From the NCBI RefSeq assembly GCF_011492945.1, contig NZ_CP045119.1, positions 2,914,001-2,978,000 of the forward strand: a DNA stretch of 64,000 bases, read 5' to 3'. This document shows, piece after piece, positions 1 through 7,994 of this stretch. Below the pieces are notes generated by a model, which had not been told where the DNA came from, ran no database searches, and saw only the letters and a list, made by a program, of their open reading frames with translations. Position 1 is the first letter of the stretch. Every line of letters starts with the position of its first letter. The DNA comes from Rubrobacter tropicus. GTDB taxonomy: Bacteria; Actinomycetota; Rubrobacteria; Rubrobacterales; Rubrobacteraceae. Both the position numbers and the translations under genes were made by a program.

Positions 1-91
1 TGACGACAAACCTAGCGGATTGACGACAGGCACAAGGAAACCACGGTAAGAGGATGGTAAGGGAATACGGGTCCGACAGCGCCAAAGGTAG

Positions 92-165
<74 letters not shown>

Positions 166-176
166 TCGTGGAGAAA

Positions 177-204
177 AGTGTACCACTGCCGGGAGGTTTG
201 TAAA
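177..204 (-). promoter_or_regulatory. sigma-70-type promoter of the initiator tRNA
   Basis: On the minus strand there is TTTACA (204-199), a 16-bp spacer, then TACACT (182-177). The -10 ends 11 bp before the first tRNA base, which suits a tRNA promoter. Confidence 0.6.
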
Positions 205-234
205 GTGGCTTTCGGGCGTGGTACGGTGGCCGTC

Positions 235-627
235 ATGACCTACCTCTTGCTCTTCGTTTTTATTGGGATCGGGGCCGTCGTCGCCCTCGTCGCGGCGCTT
301 GCGGCGCTCGGGGCTTACCTGAGGTTTCGGCGGGCCAGGATCGAACTGCAGGACCGCCTCGCTACGGAGGTGGAGAGCCTCTCCCGGCGTACGGGCGAAC
401 TGGAGCGGGGCCTGGCGGCGTTGCAGGAACGTTCTGCCCGGCTCCCGATCAGCATCTCCGGCTTGCAGCAGAACCTCTCGACCCTGCAGGTCCTTACCGG
501 CGCCCTCGCCGCCTCGCTGCGCCAGGCGCAGGCGGTCCTCTCCTACAGCGCGCTCAAGACCCTCAGCGGGAGCCACCTCGGCAAGCTACTCCGGGTTCCC
601 CCAAAAACCGGCGGGCGCCCCTCGTGA
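235..627 (+). CDS. small membrane protein with one TM helix and a coiled coil
   Basis: A protein of 130 residues. Residues 2-30 form one strongly hydrophobic helix (TYLLLFVFIGIGAVVALVAA) followed by basic residues (RFRRAR), predicting an N-out/C-in membrane anchor. Residues 35-110 are Leu/Glu/Arg-rich with heptad spacing, probably a coiled coil. I chose ATG 235 over an upstream ATG at 178 because the latter would put a charged, cysteine-containing stretch before the anchor. The layout resembles DUF948-type envelope proteins, but I do not recognise a family. The stop overlaps the next gene by 4 bp (GTGA), suggesting translational coupling. Confidence 0.65.
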   Translation: MTYLLLFVFIGIGAVVALVAALAALGAYLRFRRARIELQDRLATEVESLSRRTGELERGLAALQERSARLPISISGLQQNLSTLQVLTGALAASLRQAQAVLSYSALKTLSGSHLGKLLRVPPKTGGRPS

Positions 628-803
628 AGCGGCCTGAGGCGGAAGCCCGGCAGGCAGGTATGGGCGCCGGGCGAAATCCGACGGCCGAAGAACGCAAGGT
701 TCTCGTGGAGCGGTGCGAGGCGTGCGGGACGGAGATGTACGGGCTGCACTGCAAGCTCGTGTGCCCCAACTGCGGCTACAAGCGAGACTGTTCGGACCCG
801 TAG
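624..803 (+). CDS. small zinc-ribbon protein (59 aa)
   Basis: GTG start overlapping the previous stop by 4 bp. The second half carries two cysteine knuckles: C-E-A-C-G followed by CPNCGYKRDCSDP at the C-terminus, so it probably binds one zinc. The N-terminal 25 residues are charged and low in hydrophobic residues, consistent with a soluble protein. Its coupling to the membrane coiled-coil protein suggests a joint role. No enzymatic domain is visible and the function is unknown. Confidence 0.7.
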   Translation: MKRPEAEARQAGMGAGRNPTAEERKVLVERCEACGTEMYGLHCKLVCPNCGYKRDCSDP

Positions 804-850
804 AGCTTTCAGCCGTCGGCTTTCAGCGGTCAGCTCTTGTCGTCACCGAC
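804..850. repeat. dispersed TCAGC/GCTTTCAGC intergenic repeat, copy 1
   Basis: Directly after the zinc-ribbon stop come tandem variants of GCTTTCAGC and CGTCGGC/GGTCAGC. The same units recur at many other gene ends in this window (see findings). The sequence that follows to 897 is GC-rich and resembles the core found in other copies (TCGTCACCGACGGCCGAA). Confidence 0.7.
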
Positions 851-897
851 GGCCGAAGGGACGGGGCGACCGCGCCGCGAACGACAACGGCAGCGCC

Positions 898-1347
898 TTA
901 GCCGGCTGCGGACATCAGCGCCCTTTCGCACCAGCCGCGGACCTCGGCGTTGACGGGCATCGCGTCCCAGTCTTCGGGTGCGTACCAGCCGACCTTGTCG
1001 GCCAGGAACTCTTCGCGGATGTCCGTGGGGCCGGTCGGGCGTGCGAAGTAGATCAGGTCGATGTGCTGGTGCCCTGGCCCGATGTCCTCCAGCTGCACCC
1101 CGGCCGGACGGCGCAGCTGTACCGGGTCCTCGACGTCCTCCCGCCTGTCCCCCACGAGCTCAACCTCGACGCCGGTCTCTTCGCGCACCTCGCGCACGGC
1201 GGCCTCGTCGGGCAGCTCGTCCCGCTCGATGTGCCCGCCGGGCGGCAGCCACATGCCGAGCTTGCGGTGGTGGTGAAGCAAGACCTTGCCGTCTCGGACG
1301 ACGAAGACCGCCACCGTGAAATGCCTGCCGCTGTTTTGCCACTCCAT
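898..1347 (-). CDS. Nudix hydrolase
   Basis: 149 residues. The Nudix box is perfect: G38-x5-E44-x7-R52-E53-V-R-E56-E57-T-G59-V, which coordinates divalent metal and cleaves a nucleoside-diphosphate-X substrate. The substrate cannot be deduced. The N-terminal strand HFTVAVFVVRDGKVLLH is typical of housekeeping or MutT-like members. The gene is convergent with nothing and read alone. It is probably translated from a leaderless mRNA, because a -10 element lies 6 bp before the ATG and no Shine-Dalgarno is present. Confidence 0.9.
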   Translation of the reverse strand: MEWQNSGRHFTVAVFVVRDGKVLLHHHRKLGMWLPPGGHIERDELPDEAAVREVREETGVEVELVGDRREDVEDPVQLRRPAGVQLEDIGPGHQHIDLIYFARPTGPTDIREEFLADKVGWYAPEDWDAMPVNAEVRGWCERALMSAAG

Positions 1348-1353
1348 GCCCGC

Positions 1354-1359
1354 AATCTA
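1354..1359 (-). promoter_or_regulatory. -10 element for leaderless Nudix gene
   Basis: TAGATT on the minus strand, 6 bp before the ATG at 1347. This is the same -10-N6/7-start-codon arrangement as at 12472, 27114 and 48056. Confidence 0.5.
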
Positions 1360-1455
1360 CACCAGCAGGACCGCCACGCCCGGTAGGCCCCATCACACGC
1401 AGCGGCAATCTTTTCGGTTAACGTTGAGAGAGATGTACGTCAGAGGAGGTCGAGG

Positions 1456-2091
1456 TTGCCTGAGTTGCCGGGGGGCGCTTTCCGGCGCACGGACGAGACG
1501 CCGGACGAAGAGTTCTACAGGACGCCCCGGCTCGTCACCCACATAGACGACCGGGCCATAGCCGCCGTCACGCAGCTCTACAGGGAGTACTTCCCGCCAG
1601 GCGGGGAGATACTCGACCTGATGAGCAGTTGGATCAGCCACCTGCCGCCGGAGGTCGAGTACGGGCGCGTGATCGGCCTCGGCATGAACGAGACGGAGTT
1701 GCGCCGCAACGAGCGCCTCGCCTCCTACGTCGTCCAGAACCTGAACGAGAACCCACGGCTTCCCTTCGGAGACGACGAGTTCGACGGGTGCGGCATCTGC
1801 GTCTCCGTCGACTACCTGACGCGTCCCGTCGAGGTGTTGCGCGAGGTCGGTAGGGTGCTGAAGCCGGGCTCTCCGTTGATCATAACGTTCTCGAACCGCT
1901 GTTTCCCGACGAAGGCGGTCGCCGTCTGGCACCAGCTCGACGACCGGGGTCACATGAGGCTTGTCGAGGACTACCTCCGCGAAGCGGGTAACTGGGATGG
2001 CATTCGGGGCCTGGACCGCAGCCCGCGCCGCCTGTTCTCGGACCCGCTCTACGCCGTGGTCGGCCGTAGCGCGGGTCCGTACGCGGGGTAA
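1456..2091 (+). CDS. SAM-dependent methyltransferase-like protein
   Basis: 211 residues from a TTG start preceded by AGAGGAGGT at optimal distance. The fold follows class I methyltransferases: motif I strand EILDLMSSWISH (around 55), acidic end of strand 2 replaced by VIGLGMNETEL, motif IV region FDGCGICVSVDYL (around 115), and the VLREVGRVLKPGSPLIITFSNR segment typical of methyltransferase-11 enzymes. The glycine-rich loop is degenerate, so activity is not certain. The substrate is unknown. It is convergent with the betT-like gene, with only 12 bp between stops. Confidence 0.8.
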   Translation: MPELPGGAFRRTDETPDEEFYRTPRLVTHIDDRAIAAVTQLYREYFPPGGEILDLMSSWISHLPPEVEYGRVIGLGMNETELRRNERLASYVVQNLNENPRLPFGDDEFDGCGICVSVDYLTRPVEVLREVGRVLKPGSPLIITFSNRCFPTKAVAVWHQLDDRGHMRLVEDYLREAGNWDGIRGLDRSPRRLFSDPLYAVVGRSAGPYAG

Positions 2092-2103
2092 CCGCGCCCC
2101 GCG

Positions 2104-4146
2104 TTACCGCACCGCTTCGGCGTTTAGGCGCAGGAACTCCGCGTGCTGCTCGTACTGGTCGAGGACGTCGTCTATGAGTTGGCTGTGGGTGTAGCCCATC
2201 ACGTCGTAGCCCTGTCCACCCTCCCGCAGGTGGACGTCCAGCCGGTAGTAGACGTCGCCCTCGCGCAGGGAAGTGTCGCCATAGACCGGCATGAGCGTCT
2301 CGCGCGGCACGATCCGGTACAAAAACGGCTCCTCTTCGCCCAGGTCCGCCGCGAGCTCCACGTACGAGAGGCCGGTGCCTTGGTCGTCCTCGCGCACCTC
2401 CGCCTCGATGCCGTGTTCGCGAAGCTCCTCGCCCACTTCGGTCAGGGCGGGAAGCGCGACATCGGTGAGGAACTCGGCGGTGCGGGCGCGGTCGGGGAAG
2501 CTCATGCTGCGCTTCAGGCGCTGCTGCCACGTCAGCGCGACCGCCCGGTCGCCGCCCGGGCCGTTGTGGCGCCCGGACAACTGCGCCGGCAGGCTGTAGC
2601 GCTGGCTGTCCTCGCGGATGGCCTCCACGCGCAGCGCCTTGTACAGGCCAAAGACCAGCAGGACCATCACGAAAGCGAAGGGGAGGCCGAAAATGATAGT
2701 CGCGTTCTGGAGCGCCGTTATGCCGCCGACGATCAGCATCGCGAGGGTCAGCAGGCCTGTGGCGACCGCCCAGAAGATGCGCACCGGGTTCGAGGCGTCG
2801 TCACGCGGGGTCTTGCGGTACGAGGTGAGGTTGCCCATCACCAGGGCGCCGGAGTCCGCGGAGGTAATGTAGAAGAGAAGGCCTATGATCGTCGCCAGGG
2901 AGGCGATTACGGGGAAGGCCGGGTACTCCTGCAGCAGGGTGTAGAAGCCCTGCTGGGGCTGGTTCATCGCGACCTCACCGAAGCGCTCGTTGCCGCTCCG
3001 GATCAACCCGATGGCGCTGTTGCCGAAGACCGAGACCCACATCAAGACGTACAAAAACGGGATGATGAGCGTGCCCGCGACGAACTGCCGGATCGTGCGC
3101 CCGCGCGAGATCCTGGCCAAGAACAACCCCACGAAGGACGCCCACGCTATCCACCACGCCCAGAAAAACAGCGTCCACGCGTTGAGCCAGGCCGTCGGCT
3201 GCTCGAAGGCGAACGTCTGCATGGTGAGCCCCGCGAAGTTGCCCACGTAGTCGCCGACGTTGAGCACGAAAGCGTTCAAGAGGAACGCGGTGTCGCCGGT
3301 CACCAGGATAAAGCCGGCCAGCCCAAGCGCGAGCAGGACCGTGAGCTCGGACAACCGCCGGATGCCCTTGTCCACGCCGGTTACGGCCGAGATCGTCGCC
3401 ACCGCGACGGCGACCACGACGAGCCCGATCTGCGCGGCCAGCCCCTCCGGGATGCCGAAGAGGAGCTTCAGCCCGAAGTTGAGTTGGACGACCCCGATCC
3501 CGAGCGAGGTCGCGATGCCGAAGATCGTGCCGAGCACGGCGGCGAGGTCGACGGCGTGGCCCAAAGGCCCGTAGACGCGCTTGCCGAAGATCGGATAGAG
3601 CGCAGACCGGATGCTGAGGGGCAGGTTCATCCTGAAGGCGAAGTACGCGAGCGCTATCCCCATCAGCGAGTACATCCCCCAGCCGGTGATGCCGTAGTGA
3701 AAGAGCGTCCACACGGTCGCGTCCCTGGCGGCGCCCACCGTCTCGCCCTGGCCGACCGGCGGGGCGAGGTACTGGGTGACGGGCTCGGCGACCGCGAAGA
3801 ACATCAGGTCGGTGCCGATGCCGGCGGCGAACAGCATCGCCGCCCAGGAGAAGACGCTGAAATCCGGTTCGGAGTGCTCCGGTCCCAGCTTGATCTTCCC
3901 GTAGCGGGAGAGCGCGAGAAAGACCACGAACGCCAGGAAGAGGGTCGCGATCAGGATGTAGAACCAGCCGAACCACTCCGAGATCCAGCCGACCAGCACC
4001 CCGATCGTGGCGGCGGCGCCATCCGGGGAGATCATGGCCCACAACGCGATAGCGATGATGCACACCGAGGAGCCGTAAAAGACGACCGGGTTGATGCGGG
4101 AGCCCGGCTCCGACCTCTCCGGCTCGGGCTGTCTCGTCTCGGCCAT
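2104..4146 (-). CDS. betT: BCCT-family choline/betaine transporter, BetT-like
   Basis: 680 residues from ATG 4146 (AGGGGGA ribosome site upstream), close to the ~677 of E. coli BetT. Twelve TM segments are visible, with the BCCT signature region GITGWGMYSLMGIALAYF and the tryptophan-rich FFWAWWIAWASFVGLF segment of TM8. A hydrophilic C-terminal domain of about 150 residues follows TM12, as in BetT and unlike short BetP/OpuD carriers. It should import choline (or betaine) with Na+ or H+ for osmoprotection. No betA/betB is adjacent. The 5' leader holds a GCCCGGC/GCCGGGC hairpin at 4184-4201 of unknown role. Confidence 0.9.
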   Translation of the reverse strand: MAETRQPEPERSEPGSRINPVVFYGSSVCIIAIALWAMISPDGAAATIGVLVGWISEWFGWFYILIATLFLAFVVFLALSRYGKIKLGPEHSEPDFSVFSWAAMLFAAGIGTDLMFFAVAEPVTQYLAPPVGQGETVGAARDATVWTLFHYGITGWGMYSLMGIALAYFAFRMNLPLSIRSALYPIFGKRVYGPLGHAVDLAAVLGTIFGIATSLGIGVVQLNFGLKLLFGIPEGLAAQIGLVVVAVAVATISAVTGVDKGIRRLSELTVLLALGLAGFILVTGDTAFLLNAFVLNVGDYVGNFAGLTMQTFAFEQPTAWLNAWTLFFWAWWIAWASFVGLFLARISRGRTIRQFVAGTLIIPFLYVLMWVSVFGNSAIGLIRSGNERFGEVAMNQPQQGFYTLLQEYPAFPVIASLATIIGLLFYITSADSGALVMGNLTSYRKTPRDDASNPVRIFWAVATGLLTLAMLIVGGITALQNATIIFGLPFAFVMVLLVFGLYKALRVEAIREDSQRYSLPAQLSGRHNGPGGDRAVALTWQQRLKRSMSFPDRARTAEFLTDVALPALTEVGEELREHGIEAEVREDDQGTGLSYVELAADLGEEEPFLYRIVPRETLMPVYGDTSLREGDVYYRLDVHLREGGQGYDVMGYTHSQLIDDVLDQYEQHAEFLRLNAEAVR

Positions 4147-4327
4147 CAGGTCCGTCCCCCTGTCGCGTCGTTGACCCCGGATAGCCCGGCACACGCCGGG
4201 CGTTCGTCGAAGTTCGGTAGTTAAGCACATCTGATAGGGAGGATCATTACCTTTTGCGCCGGGGGAACGTCGGGCCGTGCGGCGCAACCGGGGTAGACTC
4301 TGCGGAAACGCTACGACGGGAGCGAAC

Positions 4328-4498
4328 ATGAACATCAAACAGGCTAACGGGATCGGCCGCGTACACGTCGCCAAACCCGGTTTCAAGGAGACCTACTGCC
4401 GCAGGCCCATAAACGACGAGGACTGGGTCACCACCACCAAAGAGGCCAACTGTACCGGCTGCGCCCGGGCCGGGGCGCCGAGGCCCGAGGACAAATAG
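4328..4498 (+). CDS. small cysteine-containing hypothetical protein (56 aa)
   Basis: ATG 4328 follows a purine-rich ACGGGAGCG. The product has three cysteines (ETYCRRPINDEDW, then ANCTGCARAG) and ends in charged residues. The CxxC pair suggests metal binding or a redox role, but I recognise no family. It lies divergent from betT with about 180 bp between the starts. Confidence 0.6.
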   Translation: MNIKQANGIGRVHVAKPGFKETYCRRPINDEDWVTTTKEANCTGCARAGAPRPEDK

Positions 4499-4619
4499 GG
4501 CCGGTACGGACGGCCTCGAGATCGTTCCGGCACACGTGAACCGTCAGACAGGCACCCTCCTTCTCGCGGGGCAAAATCCGGTTCAGAGAGCGTAGGCGAG
4601 CCCGTAGAGGAGACCGATC

Positions 4620-5183
4620 GTGGCGAAGCAGGATTACGAGGAGAAGTACACCCATCCGGATCTCAGGGAGAAGATAAAAGAAGAGATCAAAGCCTCGGAC
4701 AAGGGCGGCGAGGAGGGCCAGTGGAGCGCCCGCAAGTCCCAGCTCTTGACCCAGGAGTACGAGAAGCAGGGCGGCGGCTACAAGGGCGAGAAGGACCGGT
4801 CCCAGAAGAACCTCGAAAAGTGGACCGAGGAAGAGTGGCAGACCAAAGAGGGCGACGCCAACGCCCGCGAGGGCGGCGAGACGAAGCGCTACCTTCCGAA
4901 GAAGGCCTGGGAGAACATGAGCGAGGAAGAGAAGCGGCAGACCGACCAGAAGAAGCGCGAGGGCTCGAAGAAGGGCCGGCAGCACGTCTCCAACACGGAC
5001 GAGGCCAGGCAGGCGCGCAAGGACGCCCGGGTGCCCCTCGAGGGCTACGACGATCTGAGCGTGGAAGAGGTGGAGAAGAAGATCCAGGGCCTCTCGAAAG
5101 ACGAAACAAAGAAAGTCCGCGACTACGAGAAGAACAACAAGAACCGCAAGACCCTGCTGGAGGCGCTCGACGCCAAAGCGTAG
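4620..5183 (+). CDS. DUF5872-type basic/acidic hydrophilic protein
   Basis: 187 residues from GTG with GGAG upstream. Residues 1-125 contain the KYTHPDLREKIKEEIKAS start, a W-S-A-R-K-S-Q segment and EEEWQTKEG...KRYLPKKAWENMSEEE, the pattern I associate with DUF5872. It is extremely charged and has no hydrophobic core helix. The last 50 residues (YDDLSVEEVEKKI...VRDYEKNNKNRKTLLEALD) form a helical hairpin found as a separate module in many actinobacterial proteins. Such proteins are often DNA-associated or stress-related, but the function is unknown. Confidence 0.75.
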   Translation: MAKQDYEEKYTHPDLREKIKEEIKASDKGGEEGQWSARKSQLLTQEYEKQGGGYKGEKDRSQKNLEKWTEEEWQTKEGDANAREGGETKRYLPKKAWENMSEEEKRQTDQKKREGSKKGRQHVSNTDEARQARKDARVPLEGYDDLSVEEVEKKIQGLSKDETKKVRDYEKNNKNRKTLLEALDAKA

Positions 5184-5268
5184 CGAGCCTCGTTCCGCCG
5201 CCGGTTACCATCCCGTGGGCTCGGGGGTAAACTGGGGAGATTGACGTGCGCGGCGGGAGGATGGTGTC

Positions 5269-6273
5269 ATGCAGATCCCAGGCAAGAAGATCGTCGAGAA
5301 GGCAGAAGAGAAGGGCAACGAGGTCGCGATCCCGAGAACGGAGCGGCTCGGGCTCGTCGACTTCTTCAAGCTGACCTTCAAGGAGGTCGGCGAAGACCAC
5401 GTCATGGCCTTTGCGGGCAACCTGACGTACAAGGCCCTCTTCGCCCTCTTCCCGTTCTTCACGTTCCTGATCTCGCTGCTTGGCATCTTCAACGCCACGA
5501 ACCTCGTCGACCAGATGATCGGCTACCTCGAAGGTGTCGCGCCGAGTACGGTAACGGAATTTATCGACAGCCAGCTCACGCCCATAGCCGAGAGCCAGGC
5601 CGAGAGCACCTTCACCTTCGCGGCGATCATCTCCATCGCGCTCGCCCTGTGGGGCGTCTCGGGGGCTTTTCGCTCCATCATGGAGGCCATGAACGTGATG
5701 TACGAGGTCGAGGAGGACCGCCCGGCCTGGAAGGTGTACGGGATCTCCATCTTTATCTCCCTCGCCGTCGTCGCGCTGATGCTCACCGCCTTCGGCATCG
5801 TCATCTTCGGTGGTTCGGTCGGCGGCGGGCTGGCGGAGTTCGTCGGGCTCGGCCCGACGTTTCAGGCGGTATGGAAGATCGCGCAGTGGCCCATCGTCGC
5901 GTGCGTCGTGCTCTTCACGTTCGCGATCATCTACTTTTTCGCCCCGGCCGCGAAGCAGCGGTTTAGCTGGATCAGCCCCGGCGCCGTCCTCGCGTTCGTC
6001 TTCTGGCTGCTCTTCTCGCTCGCGTTCTCCTTCTACGTCGGTTCGTCCGATTCTTTTAGCGCCACCTACGGATCGTTGGCCAGCATCATCATCCTGATGC
6101 TCTACATCTACTACTCGTCCGTCATCATGCTTATAGGCGCGGAGATGAACCAGGTGATCGAGTGGCACATCCCCGGCGGCAAGGACGAGGGGGACAAGGT
6201 CCCCGAGGAGGACCGCAAACCGGACGTGAAACGCCTGGCCCGCGCAAACGACCAGGAGGACGAAAACAGCTGA
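5269..6273 (+). CDS. YihY/BrkB-family membrane protein
   Basis: 334 residues with GGGAGGA before ATG 5269. It has the YihY/virulence factor BrkB architecture: an amphipathic N-terminus, AFAGNLTYKALFALFPFFTFL for TM1, and further TM helices around 120-145, 170-195, 215-240, 250-275 and 285-305 with the conserved Y...G-S motif in the loop (VGSSDSFSATYGSLASIIILML). The C-terminal 45 residues are charged and cytoplasmic. Transport substrate is unestablished for the family. Confidence 0.9.
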   Translation: MQIPGKKIVEKAEEKGNEVAIPRTERLGLVDFFKLTFKEVGEDHVMAFAGNLTYKALFALFPFFTFLISLLGIFNATNLVDQMIGYLEGVAPSTVTEFIDSQLTPIAESQAESTFTFAAIISIALALWGVSGAFRSIMEAMNVMYEVEEDRPAWKVYGISIFISLAVVALMLTAFGIVIFGGSVGGGLAEFVGLGPTFQAVWKIAQWPIVACVVLFTFAIIYFFAPAAKQRFSWISPGAVLAFVFWLLFSLAFSFYVGSSDSFSATYGSLASIIILMLYIYYSSVIMLIGAEMNQVIEWHIPGGKDEGDKVPEEDRKPDVKRLARANDQEDENS

Positions 6274-6298
6274 AGTCCGGAAACCTCCTCTCGTCCCG

Positions 6299-7126
6299 GT
6301 GAGGGTCTTCGGCCTCGACTTCACCAGCGCCCCGGGCCGCCGCAAACCCCTGATAGCCCTGCGCTGCGAACTGGTGGATAAAGTCCTGCGCGTCGAGGAA
6401 GACGAGACGTTGACGGACTTCGGGCAGTTCGAGGCGTGGCTCGAAACCCCCGGCCCGTGGGTCTGCGGGATGGACTTCCCTTTCGGGCAGCCGAAGGGCC
6501 TCGTCGAGGCGCTGGGCTGGCCCGAGGGCTGGAACGGGTACGTCGGGAAGGTCGCCCGGCTCGGCAAGGAGGGGTTCGAGGCTGCGATCAAAGCCGACAT
6601 GGCCTCGCGGCCCTACGGGAAGAAGTGGCGCTACAGGCTGGCCGACCGGCGCAGCGGCTCCAGCAGCGCGATGATGCTCTTCCGGGTGCCGGTGGGCAAG
6701 ATGTTCTTCCAGGGCGCCCCCCGCCTGCTCCGCTCCGGCGTGAGCGTCGAACCCTGCCGCCCGAACGGGGGTTCCCGCGTCGCCGTCGAAGCCTACCCCG
6801 CCGTCGTCGCCCGCCGCTTCCTGGGCCGCGAACCGTACAAGCGCGACGCCGTGCCGGACACTCCGGAGAGACGGGCGGCGCGGGAGCGGCTCGTCTCCGG
6901 CCTCGGGTCGCAGACCCTACGCCGGGCCTACGGCTTCACCGTCGCGGTGGACGAAGTCTGGAGACGGAGGTTCGTAGAAGAACCGGGCGCCGACGCCCTC
7001 GACTCGCTCCTGTGCGCCGTCCAGGCCGCGTGGGCCTACACGAGGAGGCACGAGGGCTGGGGCGTGCCCCCCGAGTGCGACCGGAACGAGGGTTGGATCC
7101 TGGACCCCGCCCTGCTCGGCTTTTAG
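6299..7126 (+). CDS. DUF429-family protein
   Basis: 275 residues from GTG 6299, 25 bp after yihY and probably in the same transcript. It begins with FGLDFTSAPGRRKPL, the DUF429 N-terminal strand with an acidic residue, followed by VCGMDFPFGQP, VEAYPAVVARR and a late DALDSLLCAVQAAWA segment, all carrying the conserved acidic residues of this RNase H-like fold. A nuclease activity is a reasonable guess but unproven for the family. Confidence 0.8.
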   Translation: MRVFGLDFTSAPGRRKPLIALRCELVDKVLRVEEDETLTDFGQFEAWLETPGPWVCGMDFPFGQPKGLVEALGWPEGWNGYVGKVARLGKEGFEAAIKADMASRPYGKKWRYRLADRRSGSSSAMMLFRVPVGKMFFQGAPRLLRSGVSVEPCRPNGGSRVAVEAYPAVVARRFLGREPYKRDAVPDTPERRAARERLVSGLGSQTLRRAYGFTVAVDEVWRRRFVEEPGADALDSLLCAVQAAWAYTRRHEGWGVPPECDRNEGWILDPALLGF

Positions 7127-7262
7127 GTATCAGGCTTCAGGTATGGCCGACGTGTGCAGGCGGTTCGAGCCGTTGCGCTCCTGGTCATCGACTACACCAG
7201 ACGCCGCGGCGGCTGACATCTCAAAACCTGTAACCTGATGCCTGCAGCCTGAAACCCCATAC
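7127..7262. repeat. intergenic repeat family 2 (ATCAGGCTTCAGG type), copy 1
   Basis: Left arm TATCAGGCTTCAGGTAT at the DUF429 stop and right arm CTGATGCCTGCAGCCTGAAA before the next gene are approximate inverted copies. Between them is a GC-rich core of about 80 bp. The same two arms flank 47331-47466, and one arm recurs at 54787. Confidence 0.7.
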
Positions 7263-7273
7263 TGGGAGACCCA

Positions 7274-7855
7274 TTGCCCTACACGGAGAGACTCGACGAC
7301 GCACTCGTCTACGCCGCCGGCCTGCACAGGGACCAGACCCGCAAGGGAAGCGGCATCCCCTACGTCACGCACCTGCTCGCCGTGGCGGCCATAGTAGGCG
7401 AAAACGGCGGCACGGAGGACGAAGTGATAGCCGCCCTCCTCCACGACGCCCCCGAAGACGCGGGCGGCAAGGCCAGGCTCGAAGATATCAGGATGAGATT
7501 CGGGGATTTGGTGGCCGGCATCGTCGCCGGCTGCACCGACACCTACGAGGACCCGAAACCGCCCTGGCGCCGGCGCAAGGAGGAGTACCTGGCCCACCTG
7601 GCCGAAGCCCCGGCTCCCGTTCGCCTGGTCTCCGCCGCGGACAAGCTCCACAACGCCCGCTCCGTTCTCGCGGACTATCGGGCCGTTGGGGAGGACCTCT
7701 GGGACCGCTTCAACGGCGGCAGGGAAGGAACGCTCTGGTACTACCGCGCCGTGGCGGACACGCTCTCGGGGGCGGGCGGCGGCCCAGTCGTGGACGAGCT
7801 GGAACGCGTGGTTGCGGAGATGGAGCGCGCCACGAGGGACCACGGGGTTTCGTAG
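7274..7855 (+). CDS. HD-domain phosphohydrolase (RelA/SpoT hydrolase-like)
   Basis: 193 residues from TTG 7274 with GGGAG upstream. The metal-binding HD pattern is present: H near 40 (IPYVTHLLAVAAIV), HD in AALLHDAPED (around 65), and a distal D in AADKLHNAR (around 125). This is the arrangement of SpoT-type or small alarmone hydrolases and of MESH1-like enzymes, without synthetase or ACT domains. It may degrade (p)ppGpp or another nucleotide; the substrate is inferred from the family only. Confidence 0.85.
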   Translation: MPYTERLDDALVYAAGLHRDQTRKGSGIPYVTHLLAVAAIVGENGGTEDEVIAALLHDAPEDAGGKARLEDIRMRFGDLVAGIVAGCTDTYEDPKPPWRRRKEEYLAHLAEAPAPVRLVSAADKLHNARSVLADYRAVGEDLWDRFNGGREGTLWYYRAVADTLSGAGGGPVVDELERVVAEMERATRDHGVS

Positions 7856-7994
7856 CGGGGTCCGCCCGGGCCTACGCGGCGATCCGCAAGGCGCGGATGT
7901 CCGTCGTGGCCCCCGGACCGTCGGTGGCAGTGGTGCGTATGCGGCGTGGGCGGGTTCGAAACCCGCCCTTACGCTTTGGGCCGGCGGCCGTCTC

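Noticed and set aside
1-91. TGACGACA doublet at the left edge
   Set aside because: Two 8-bp matches (1-8, 21-28) in a window edge are too little to call a feature; no gene or terminator could be supported here.
2143-4224. 693-codon open frame on the plus strand opposite the betT-like gene
   Set aside because: Composition (Asp/Glu/Arg/Gln/Pro/His-rich, no hydrophobic core) is that of an antisense shadow of a GC-rich gene, and the minus strand encodes an unmistakable BCCT transporter.
4687-6600. 637-codon minus-strand frame opposite DUF5872 and YihY genes
   Set aside because: Spans several plus-strand genes and has shadow composition.
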